Source: Bacillota bacterium
GTDB lineage: Bacteria; Bacillota; Clostridia; Christensenellales; CAG-138
Length of the DNA: 7,031 bases
Direction of reading: 5' to 3'
Assembly: GCA_023426265.1 (NCBI GenBank)
Contig: JAFABA010000160.1
Coordinates: 1-7,031 of the forward strand
The notes beneath the pieces were generated by a model that was not told where the DNA came from, made no database searches, and saw only the letters and a list, made by a program, of their open reading frames with translations. Both the position numbers and the translations under genes were made by a program. Shown one piece after another: positions 1 to 4,929 of this stretch (position 1 is the stretch's first letter; each line of letters opens with the position of its first letter).

Positions 1-68
1 ACAAGTGCCTTCGCCTCGTCGGGCGTCATGTTCATTTTCCAGTTGCCTGCGATGATGGGTTTGCGCAT
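1..68 (-). CDS. tpiA: Triosephosphate isomerase, N-terminal fragment
   Basis: This is the first 22 codons of a gene that leaves the window at position 1. The translation begins MRKPIIAGNWKMN, the N-terminal signature of triosephosphate isomerase, which interconverts dihydroxyacetone phosphate and glyceraldehyde 3-phosphate in the cytoplasm. Asn9 and Lys11 in the GNWKM stretch correspond to the substrate-binding Asn and catalytic Lys of the family. The ATG (66-68 on the minus strand) follows an AGGAGGA ribosome binding site (complement of 78-84) at 9 nt. The gene lies downstream of pgk on the same strand, a common order in Bacillota glycolytic operons, but a 172-nt gap filled with hairpins separates the two. 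The rest of the protein cannot be checked here. Confidence 0.93.
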   Translation of the reverse strand, partial: MRKPIIAGNWKMNMTPDEAKAL

Positions 69-98
69 GGATTGAAATCCTCCTGCAAATTTTACTTA

Positions 99-240
99 AG
101 GTACGTTGGCGGCTCTGCCGCCAAACCACCGCTCCTTTTCTTTCCACGAAAGAGAAGGAGCAAAAGAAAGCGTACTCTATATGGGTTTCCTAAGGGATGT
201 CACATCCCTTAGGCGGGGTCTGGGGCAGAGCCCCACGTAC
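99..240. repeat. Hairpin-rich MITE-like insert between pgk and tpiA
   Basis: This non-coding block has inverted ends: GTACGTTGG at 101-109 and CCACGTAC at 233-240, which match with one mismatch. It is flanked by the direct repeat TTACTTA (92-98 and 241-247), a possible target duplication; two extra bases (AG) lie between the left copy and the left inverted end. Inside are three stem-loops: TTGGCGGC/GCCGCCAA (106-113 with 117-124); a 14-bp stem with one G-T pair (131-144 with 148-161, loop CAC); and CCTAAGGGATG/CATCCCTTAGG (189-199 with 203-213, loop TCA). A shorter GGGG/CCCC stem follows near 215-234. Removing the block and one repeat copy would leave pgk and tpiA about 30 nt apart, a normal operon spacing. 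No transposase gene or open frame of its own is evident. Its effect on pgk-tpiA readthrough is unknown. Confidence 0.6.
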
Positions 241-1428
241 TTACTTATCGTTGAGCGCGGCCACGCCGGGCAGGACCTTGCCTTCGAGAAATTCCAAGGA
301 AGCGCCGCCGCCGGTGGAAATGTGCGTCATTTTGGAGGCAAAACCGAGCTTCTTCACGGCGGATGCGGAATCGCCGCCGCCGATGATCGTGGTGCCGTCG
401 CAGTCTGCGCAGGCCTGCGCCACGGCTTTTGTGCCTTCCGCGAATGCGGAGAACTCGAACACGCCCATGGGCCCGTTCCAGATAACGGTCTTTGCGGCCC
501 TGATGGTTTCCGCGAAGATCTTCGCGCTTTCCGGCCCGATATCGAGGCCCATCCAGCCTTCGGGTATGGCGTCCGCCTTTACGGTCTGGTGCTCGGCGTC
601 CGCGGCGAACGCGGTGGCGACCACGGTATCGACGGGCAGCAGCAGGCTTACGCCCTTTTCCTTCGCCTGCGCCATGAGGTCGCGGGCCAAGTCGATACTT
701 TCCGCGTCGAGAAGCGACGTGCCGATTTCATAGCCCATGGCCTTATAGAATGTGAACATCATGCCGCCGCCGATGATGAGGCTGTCGCACTTGTTCAAAA
801 GGTTGGTGATGACGCCGATCTTATCTGCGACCTTCGCGCCGCCCAATATGGCCACGAACGGGCGAACGGGATTTTCGAGCGCTTCGCCCATGATGGAAAG
901 CTCCTTGCCAATGAGGAATCCTGCCACTGCGGGGAGGTAAGCGGCCACGCCCGCGGTGGAAGCATGCGCGCGGTGCACGGTGCCGAATGCATCCGAAACG
1001 AAGATATCCGCCAAGGAGGCAAGTTGGCGGGAGAATTCAGGGTCGTTGTCCGTTTCTTCCTTGTGGAAGCGGACATTTTCAAGCAGCACAACCTCTCCGT
1101 CCTTCATTGCGGCGATGGCGGCTTTCGCGCTCTCGCCAATGACGTCCTCGGCAAACGTAACTTTTACGTTGGGCAGGTGGGAGGCAAGCTTGTTCGCCAC
1201 AGGGCGCAGGGAATACTGAGGGTCCGGCTTGCCCTTGGGGCGGCCGAGGTGAGAGCAGAGGATAACCTTTGCGCCCTGCTCAAGCAGATATTTCACGGAA
1301 GGGAGTGCTGCCACGATGCGCTTGTCGTCCGTTACGTTGCCTTCCGCATCCAAGGGAACGTTGAAGTCCACGCGCACCAACACGCGCTTGCCCTTTACAT
1401 CAATGTCCTGTATGGTTTTCTTTGCCAT
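241..1428 (-). CDS. pgk: Phosphoglycerate kinase
   Basis: The gene encodes a full-length 395-residue cytoplasmic enzyme of lower glycolysis that transfers phosphate from 1,3-bisphosphoglycerate to ADP, giving ATP and 3-phosphoglycerate. Family landmarks occur in order: RVDFNVP (19-25), SHLGRP (59-64), GGAKVADKI (196-204), WNGPMGVFE (317-325), GGGDSASA (350-357) and the C-terminal STGGGASLEFLEGK (371-384). The length is typical of bacterial Pgk. An ATG at 1432-1434 would add two residues, but it lies only 1 nt from the AGGAGG ribosome binding site (complement of 1436-1441). The ATG at 1426-1428 has a 7-nt spacing and yields the family-typical start MAKKTI, so it is preferred. tpiA follows on the same strand beyond the hairpin insert, and a promoter lies about 85 nt upstream. 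Confidence 0.97.
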   Translation of the reverse strand: MAKKTIQDIDVKGKRVLVRVDFNVPLDAEGNVTDDKRIVAALPSVKYLLEQGAKVILCSHLGRPKGKPDPQYSLRPVANKLASHLPNVKVTFAEDVIGESAKAAIAAMKDGEVVLLENVRFHKEETDNDPEFSRQLASLADIFVSDAFGTVHRAHASTAGVAAYLPAVAGFLIGKELSIMGEALENPVRPFVAILGGAKVADKIGVITNLLNKCDSLIIGGGMMFTFYKAMGYEIGTSLLDAESIDLARDLMAQAKEKGVSLLLPVDTVVATAFAADAEHQTVKADAIPEGWMGLDIGPESAKIFAETIRAAKTVIWNGPMGVFEFSAFAEGTKAVAQACADCDGTTIIGGGDSASAVKKLGFASKMTHISTGGGASLEFLEGKVLPGVAALNDK

Positions 1429-1505
1429 ATCCATTCCTCCTGCCGTATTGATAAATAATTCTTATAACAAGGCCACTCCATTTGCACAGATTTCTCCATG
1501 CTCTG

Positions 1506-1525
1506 CTGATATTTTAACATATCAG
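1506..1525. promoter_or_regulatory. Palindrome over the pgk -10, possible operator
   Basis: CTGATAT at 1506-1512 and ATATCAG at 1519-1525 form a perfect 7-bp inverted repeat with a 6-bp centre, covering the proposed -10 box of pgk. Its position would let a bound dimer block RNA polymerase. The repressor is unknown; the site does not match the Rex-type box (TTGTTAA-N4-TTAACAA) as I remember it. Part of the symmetry comes from the AT-rich promoter itself, so it may be coincidental. Confidence 0.35.
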
Positions 1526-1538
1526 GCCGCGCGTGCAA
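1511..1538 (-). promoter_or_regulatory. Promoter of pgk, extended -10
   Basis: Read on the minus strand, TTGCAC (complement of 1533-1538) is followed after 16 nt by TAAAAT (complement of 1511-1516). A TGT immediately before the hexamer makes an extended -10 (TGn). It lies about 85 nt upstream of the pgk ATG, in the right orientation for pgk-tpiA. The assignment is by motif only. Confidence 0.6.
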
Positions 1539-1601
1539 GGGGATTCTGGGGGAATGCGCAATTCGCAGTTGAAAGAATTCGCGTGCTTTACAAAGGCGCG
1601 C

Positions 1602-2711
1602 TTATACCAAAAGCCGCTCCGGCACCGCAAACGGCTTTTTGGGGGTGACTTCGTCGATAGGGCCGCCGCCCAGGCACTCTTCTCCCTGATAAAACACCGC
1701 CCATTGCCCCGGGGTGACCGCCCGCTGCGGTTCCAGAAACTTAACCTGCGCCTCCTCCCCCATAACGGCGACTTCCACCTGTTGATCCGGCTGGCGGTAA
1801 CGGAACTTGGCCATGCAGGGAAAACGCCCCGCAGGCGGCGCCCCCGCGATCCAGTTGACATGGCTGCAGGAAAGCGCGGTGGAGTAAAGCTCCTCCTGCT
1901 CGCCCTGCTGGACGATCAGGAGGTTGCGTTTTAAGTCCTTGCCTATGACAAACCAGCTTTCGCCCGAGCCGTCCTTCCTGCCGCCGATGCCCAAGCCCTT
2001 TCTTTGTCCCAAAGTGTAATACATCAGCCCGTCATGGCGGCCAATGACGCGGCCGGATAAATCCACCATGTCCCCGGGCTGCGCGGGCAGAAACTGCATC
2101 AAAAACTGTTTGAAGTTGCGCTCGCCGATAAAGCAGACGCCAGTGCTGTCCTTTTTTTCCGCGTTCGCAAGGCCGAATTCCCGCGCAATGCGCCGCACCT
2201 CGCCTTTTTGGAGTTCCCCGATCGGGAACATGGCGCCCAAAAGCTGCTGCTGCGTGAGCCCGGCCAGAAAATATGTCTGGTCCTTATTTGGGTCGAATGC
2301 ACGCAGCAGGCGGACTTCATTTCCATTTCGCTCCGTGCGGGCATAATGCCCCGTCGCCAAGTATTCCATATCCGCCGTGCGGGAAAGTTCCAGAAACGCA
2401 CGGAACTTAATTTCCGAGTTGCACAGCACGTCCGGGTTGGGCGTACGCCCTAGGCGGTATTCGGAAAGGAAGTAGGAAAATACGCGTTCCTTGTACTCCT
2501 TCGCGAAATTCACCGTGTAATAGGGAATGCCGATTTTGTCCGCCACGCGGCGGACATCCTCATAGTCCTCGGCAGCCGTACAGACGCCGTCCTCCCCTTC
2601 CTCTTCCCAGTTCTTCATAAATACGCCCACGACTTCATGGCCCTGCTGTTTTAACAACAGAGCCGCAACGGCGGAATCCACCCCGCCGGACATCCCAACC
2701 ATAATCCGCAT
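1602..2711 (-). CDS. mnmA: tRNA-specific 2-thiouridylase MnmA
   Basis: MnmA adenylates and then thiolates U34 of tRNA-Lys, -Glu and -Gln in the cytoplasm, giving the 2-thio part of mnm5s2U and supporting correct decoding. The 369-residue length is normal. The PP-loop ATP-binding motif SGGVDS is at residues 8-13. The two conserved cysteines are Cys97 in NPDVLCNSEIKF and Cys193 in DSTGVCFIGERNF, which carry the persulfide and form the catalytic disulfide in the family. The ATG at 2709-2711 lies 4 nt after the stop of the upstream HMA gene and has no recognisable ribosome binding site, so translation is probably coupled to that gene. No cysteine desulfurase (iscS), a frequent partner, is seen nearby. 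No clear intrinsic terminator with a T-tract follows the stop. Confidence 0.97.
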   Translation of the reverse strand: MRIMVGMSGGVDSAVAALLLKQQGHEVVGVFMKNWEEEGEDGVCTAAEDYEDVRRVADKIGIPYYTVNFAKEYKERVFSYFLSEYRLGRTPNPDVLCNSEIKFRAFLELSRTADMEYLATGHYARTERNGNEVRLLRAFDPNKDQTYFLAGLTQQQLLGAMFPIGELQKGEVRRIAREFGLANAEKKDSTGVCFIGERNFKQFLMQFLPAQPGDMVDLSGRVIGRHDGLMYYTLGQRKGLGIGGRKDGSGESWFVIGKDLKRNLLIVQQGEQEELYSTALSCSHVNWIAGAPPAGRFPCMAKFRYRQPDQQVEVAVMGEEAQVKFLEPQRAVTPGQWAVFYQGEECLGGGPIDEVTPKKPFAVPERLLV

Positions 2712-2715
2712 ATGT

Positions 2716-2919
2716 TTAAAGTGTCGCGATGGACTTTACTTCGAACCCCGCTTCCGATATGGCGGCCTCAAGCGCTTCCGTATCGCCGTCCCAGAGAACG
2801 TCCGCGCTGCCCACCTGCACATCGTTTACGGTAGCTTTTATGTCCGTAAGCGCCTCTGTGACGCTGCGCACGCAATGGGCACAACCCATGCCTTCAATTT
2901 CGAGCCTGTAGTGCTTCAT
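2716..2919 (-). CDS. HMA-domain heavy-metal-binding protein, CopZ-like
   Basis: This 67-residue protein is a single heavy-metal-associated (HMA) domain. The metal-binding loop GMGCAHC at residues 10-16 carries Cys13 and Cys16, the CxxC pair that binds Cu(I) in copper chaperones and in the N-terminal domains of P-type ATPases. The IEG before it and AGFE near residue 47 are typical of the fold. The frame stays open upstream to 3069, but the ATG at 2917-2919 has an AAGGA ribosome binding site (complement of 2928-2932) at 8 nt and gives the expected HMA N-terminus. No copper ATPase or CsoR repressor gene is next to it; instead it lies 4 nt before mnmA. It could be a copper chaperone (copZ) or an HMA protein for another soft metal, so no symbol is given. 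Confidence 0.92.
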   Translation of the reverse strand: MKHYRLEIEGMGCAHCVRSVTEALTDIKATVNDVQVGSADVLWDGDTEALEAAISEAGFEVKSIATL

Positions 2920-2974
2920 GTTGTTGTTCCTTTCCGGCCTTTTAAGGCGCCTGTCTGCGCAGCCGTTTGGAACC

Positions 2975-3003
2975 AGTATACCACGGCAGATTAAAAACAT
3001 GAA
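2975..3003 (-). promoter_or_regulatory. Probable promoter of the HMA-mnmA unit
   Basis: On the minus strand, TATACT (complement of 2975-2980) is preceded by TGG, forming an extended -10. A weak -35, TTCATG (complement of 2998-3003), lies 17 nt upstream. It sits about 55 nt before the HMA start codon. The good -10 supports the call; the -35 matches consensus at only three positions. Confidence 0.5.
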
Positions 3004-3146
3004 CGCCAGAGTCCCTATAAAGACTGCAAAGAAATTGAAAAAACATAAGTCCCCGACCTTTGTAACCAATTTTTACGGGTCTGCGTACTATATACCATCG
3101 GCGTCGAACCAACGCCAATCGCTCAAAAAACAAGGAGGCTTTTTGT

Positions 3147-3359
3147 ATGGGCTGTTTCAACTCTGGCTGCGATAACAACTTTAACAACTGGTGGTGGATT
3201 ATCATCCTGTTGGTCCTGCTCTGCGACGATAGTCCTTTCCTCGAAAGCATCCGCAACGTCGTTTGCGGCGAAAATCTGTGGATTATCATCGCTCTGCTGC
3301 TCCTGTGCAATACCAGGGAAACCACTGGCTGCCTCAGAGACACCTGCGGCTGCAACTAA
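3147..3359 (+). CDS. Small cysteine-rich hydrophobic protein
   Basis: This 70-residue protein has eight cysteines (3, 8, 26, 40, 54, 62, 67, 69) and two short hydrophobic stretches: WWWIIILLVLLC at 15-26 and LWIIIALLLLC at 44-54. They are similar to each other in protein and in DNA (both contain tggattatcatc), suggesting an internal duplication. The start is secure: AAGGAGG (3132-3138) lies 8 nt before the ATG, and an intrinsic terminator follows 31 nt after the stop. It is a monocistronic unit divergent from the HMA-mnmA unit. It resembles the small cysteine-rich, hydrophobic proteins of Clostridia that databases sometimes label 'chorion class high-cysteine HCB protein 13', but that is from memory and no function is established. 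The hydrophobic stretches are short for membrane spans; the protein may be membrane-associated, disulfide cross-linked or metal-binding. Confidence 0.8.
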   Translation: MGCFNSGCDNNFNNWWWIIILLVLLCDDSPFLESIRNVVCGENLWIIIALLLLCNTRETTGCLRDTCGCN

Positions 3360-3390
3360 AAGAAAAACTTCTGTAAGGAATAAAAGCAAG

Positions 3391-3419
3391 CAGGATGCCT
3401 CGGCATCCTGTTTTACTTT
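3391..3419 (+). terminator. Intrinsic terminator of the cysteine-rich protein gene
   Basis: CAGGATGC (3391-3398) pairs perfectly with GCATCCTG (3403-3410) around the loop CTCG. The stem is followed by TTTTACTTT. It lies 31 nt after the stop at 3359 and before the promoter of the next gene, isolating the two units. Confidence 0.88.
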
Positions 3420-3466
3420 GAGCAAAAGCGGGATTGATTATTGGCATATTTTCTATTCACTAATAC

Positions 3467-3495
3467 TTGACCAGAATAATGGGAAATGATATAAC
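3467..3495 (+). promoter_or_regulatory. Promoter of the ECF S-component gene
   Basis: TTGACC (3467-3472), a 17-nt spacer and TATAAC (3490-3495) make a near-consensus housekeeping promoter. The expected transcript start near 3502 leaves a leader of only about 25 nt before the TTG at 3527. That is too short for a riboswitch, and it shows that the frame upstream of 3527 is not translated. Confidence 0.75.
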
Positions 3496-3526
3496 ATTCA
3501 AAAGGAATTTTAGGGAGGACAATACT

Positions 3527-4015
3527 TTGAACACGCAGAAGCCGGTCAACCGTCTGGCGCTTTCGGGCGTCTTAGCGGCAGTCGTCGTCATACTGACAAT
3601 CGTGATATACTTTCCCATTCCGGGCATGGCGGGAGCGTATATCAACCTTGGCGATGTCGGCGTATACCTCTCCGCGTTCCTGCTGGGCTCCCCCTGGGGC
3701 GTTCTTGCGGCTGCCGTAGGCAGCGGCCTTGCGGACCTGATATTGGGCAGCGCCCTGTATGCGGGGCCGACGTTTCTCATCAAAGGGGCGATGGCGCTTG
3801 TTGCCGCACTTTTGATTGCCCGCTGGAAGAAGCCGTTTCCCGCGGTCATACTGGCAGGGCTTCTGATGCCTGCCGGGTATTTTATATTTGAAACATGCCT
3901 TTATGGCGCACAGACCGCCGCAGTGAGCCTGCCTATGAACGGACTCCAATACGCGGCGGGCGTGCTCATTGGATACGCCGTCATCCGGCTGGCGCAGCGG
4001 TTCAAAAAAAGCTGA
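3527..4015 (+). CDS. ECF transporter S component (substrate-binding membrane subunit)
   Basis: This 162-residue membrane protein resembles the ECF S-component group that includes riboflavin and HmpT-like putative pyridoxine/hydroxymethylpyrimidine binders. Hydrophobic segments fall near residues 9-29, 43-58, 59-76, 83-97, 104-121 and 141-157, consistent with the six helices of S components. The family-like stretch INLGDVGVYLSAFLLG (39-54), followed by GSGLADLILGSALYAGPTFLIKG (65-87), supports the assignment. S components bind a vitamin or precursor and work with the shared EcfA, EcfA' and EcfT module, none of which is encoded here, so it is a stand-alone S gene. The TTG at 3527 is chosen because AGGGAGG (3512-3518) lies 8 nt upstream and the promoter covers the earlier in-frame TTG at 3467 and ATG at 3479. 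The substrate cannot be told from this window. Confidence 0.85.
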   Translation: MNTQKPVNRLALSGVLAAVVVILTIVIYFPIPGMAGAYINLGDVGVYLSAFLLGSPWGVLAAAVGSGLADLILGSALYAGPTFLIKGAMALVAALLIARWKKPFPAVILAGLLMPAGYFIFETCLYGAQTAAVSLPMNGLQYAAGVLIGYAVIRLAQRFKKS

Positions 4016-4029
4016 ATAAAACGATATAA

Positions 4030-4071
4030 GAAACAAGCCTTTCCCCGATCAATTCAGGGAAAGGCTTGTTT
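4030..4071 (+). repeat. 42-bp direct repeat, left copy (terminator sequence)
   Basis: This 42-bp stretch is identical to 4256-4297 except for one base (A4056 versus G4282). The two copies lie in the same orientation, 226 bp apart, on either side of the hairpin-rich element at 4079-4251. Confidence 0.9.
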
Positions 4072-4075
4072 TTTT
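4031..4075 (+). terminator. Intrinsic terminator of the ECF S-component gene, copy 1
   Basis: AAACAAGCCTTTCCC (4031-4045) pairs perfectly over 15 bp with GGGAAAGGCTTGTTT (4057-4071), and the T run continues to 4075. It lies 15 nt after the stop codon. The sequence recurs almost exactly at 4256-4297. Confidence 0.92.
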
Positions 4076-4078
4076 GCT

Positions 4079-4251
4079 TGTCGAAAAAGTGTATACGACA
4101 CTTTTTCGAAGATTACAGGAACAACCTGTGCCTACGGCACGGGCGGTTGTTCCTGCAAGGAAAGCCTTGCGCCGCAAGGCCTTCCGCCGCCACCGCGCCT
4201 GTCGCTGGCGGCGGTTGGAAGCTCCGGGGGCTACAAAGGAGTTTTTCGACA
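4079..4251. repeat. 173-bp hairpin-rich element with inverted ends
   Basis: The ends are TGTCGAAAAAGT (4079-4090) and AGTTTTTCGACA (4240-4251), inverted repeats with one mismatch in 12. Inside are four stem-loops. TCGAAAAAGTGT/ACACTTTTTCGA is at 4081-4109. AGGAACAACC/GGTTGTTCCT (about 4117-4156) encloses GTGCC/GGCAC. GCCTTGC/GCAAGGC (about 4165-4181) extends outward with one mismatch. CCGCCGCCA/TGGCGGCGG spans about 4187-4215. Short open frames cross it, but none has a ribosome binding site or a recognisable protein. The structure suggests a non-autonomous mobile repeat or a structured intergenic element; no 2-10 bp target duplication directly abuts the ends. The first stem and the TTACAGG after it recur near 6076-6112. 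Confidence 0.6.
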
Positions 4252-4255
4252 GACT

Positions 4256-4297
4256 GAAACAAGCCTTTCCCCGATCAATTCGGGGAAAGGCTTGTTT
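4256..4297 (+). repeat. 42-bp direct repeat, right copy (terminator sequence)
   Basis: This is the second copy of the sequence at 4030-4071, with 41 of 42 bases identical. The one difference (G4282 instead of A4056) lengthens the stem of this copy. Confidence 0.9.
4257..4297 (-). terminator. Terminator of the hemerythrin gene, copy 2
   Basis: AAACAAGCCTTTCCCC (4257-4272) pairs perfectly with GGGGAAAGGCTTGTTT (4282-4297), and two further pairs close the stem to 18 bp with a TCAAT loop. Read on the minus strand it begins 15 nt after the hemerythrin stop. Only three T residues follow, so termination may be less efficient than at copy 1; the hairpin could act in both directions. Confidence 0.75.
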
Positions 4298-4311
4298 GAT
4301 TCAGGGGTAAA

Positions 4312-4710
4312 TTATTTGTGCGCCTTCGCGTAATCGCCAATCTTTTTGTCCATGCCGGAAATATGCTGGGTGAGCCAGTTGATCATCATCTGGTTCGCCT
4401 CCAATATCACCAGGATGTTTCCGCCGGATTTTTTATATTCCTCCTTGAGCTTTGCAAGCCGGGAAAGAAAATCGGTATGCGCTCTTTTCTGGGCCTCGTA
4501 CTCCGGATACTGGATGGAGATCATGTACCGCTCCTCATCGCCAAAATGCTCCTTCGTGTAAAGATCCAAAAACTCCAGAAGTCCGCCGATGTATTCGGCG
4601 GATTTGCGGTTTTTGCCCGCCTCGAACAGCGCGTCCGCTTTTTCAAACAATGTTTTGTGCTGTTCGTCGATCGCTACGACGCCCACGGTGAGATTGGGGG
4701 TCCACGGCAT
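4312..4710 (-). CDS. Bacteriohemerythrin with one altered iron-ligand position
   Basis: This 132-residue cytoplasmic protein matches the bacteriohemerythrin family, four-helix bundles that bind O2 reversibly at a di-iron site and serve in oxygen storage, delivery or sensing. The expected ligands are His18 (DEQHK), His55 and Glu59 (HFGDEE), His78 (RAHTDF), and His116 and Asp121 (HISGMD). The remaining ligand position, usually His four residues before His78 in the HxxxH motif, is Gln74 (EAQKRAH; codon CAG at 4489-4491 complement). The start chosen is the ATG at 4708-4710, with AAAGGA (complement of 4721-4726) 10 nt upstream; a GTG at 4719 would overlap the ribosome binding site spacing. There is no attached chemotaxis or signalling domain. 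It probably forms a single-gene unit, ending at the terminator at 4257-4297. Confidence 0.93.
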   Translation of the reverse strand: MPWTPNLTVGVVAIDEQHKTLFEKADALFEAGKNRKSAEYIGGLLEFLDLYTKEHFGDEERYMISIQYPEYEAQKRAHTDFLSRLAKLKEEYKKSGGNILVILEANQMMINWLTQHISGMDKKIGDYAKAHK

Positions 4711-4806
4711 TTTAGACACATCCTTTCAAGCGTATTACTCGTTATACCCTATATCGGATGTATTGCGCGGAAAATTACCGTTCTCCCGAAAAACATGCTT
4801 GGGTTT

Positions 4807-4860
4807 TTAGGTATCGGCGTCTCCCGCCGAAGGGTATCGCCGCCACGGGCGGCCCCCTAA
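4807..4860. repeat. Small two-hairpin intergenic repeat
   Basis: The block is bounded by TTAGG (4807-4811) and CCTAA (4856-4860), an inverted pair. It contains two GC stems: TCGGCG/CGCCGA (4814-4819 with 4825-4830) and GCCGCC/GGCGGC (4839-4844 with 4848-4853). Each half begins with GGTATCG (4810-4816 and 4833-4839), so it looks like two related units. It sits between the HAD gene and the hemerythrin start. A T run lies at 4804-4808, but downstream only if read on the minus strand as A, so it is not a standard terminator for the HAD gene. Confidence 0.5.
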
Positions 4861-4929
4861 CATGTATGCAGACCTATCCCCACACGCTTAACCGCTGATA
4901 AAGCATTCCCGGACTCGGCTGCAGCCTGC

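Noticed and set aside
106..1458. A 450-codon open frame on the plus strand
   Set aside because: It lies opposite pgk, whose minus-strand translation is a textbook phosphoglycerate kinase with a ribosome binding site. The plus frame has no recognisable domain and arises from GC-rich codon positions.
1545..1601. Terminator after mnmA
   Set aside because: An imperfect CGC-AATTC/GAATT-GCG stem can be drawn, but it has a bulge and no T-tract on the minus strand.
2920..3069. N-terminal extension of the HMA protein, with a hydrophobic stretch that could pass for a signal anchor
   Set aside because: The -10 box and the ribosome binding site lie inside the extension, and the ATG at 2919 gives the expected HMA start.
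3123..3425. Minus-strand frame of 100 codons opposite the cysteine-rich protein gene
   Set aside because: It has no ribosome binding site and would begin beyond the plus-strand terminator; the plus-strand gene has both strong signals.
3496..3526. Riboswitch upstream of the ECF S component
   Set aside because: The promoter leaves a leader of only about 25 nt, too short for any known vitamin riboswitch.
4066..4310. Short plus-strand frames across the hairpin element
   Set aside because: They run through stem-loops and a terminator, have no ribosome binding sites and no familiar protein content.
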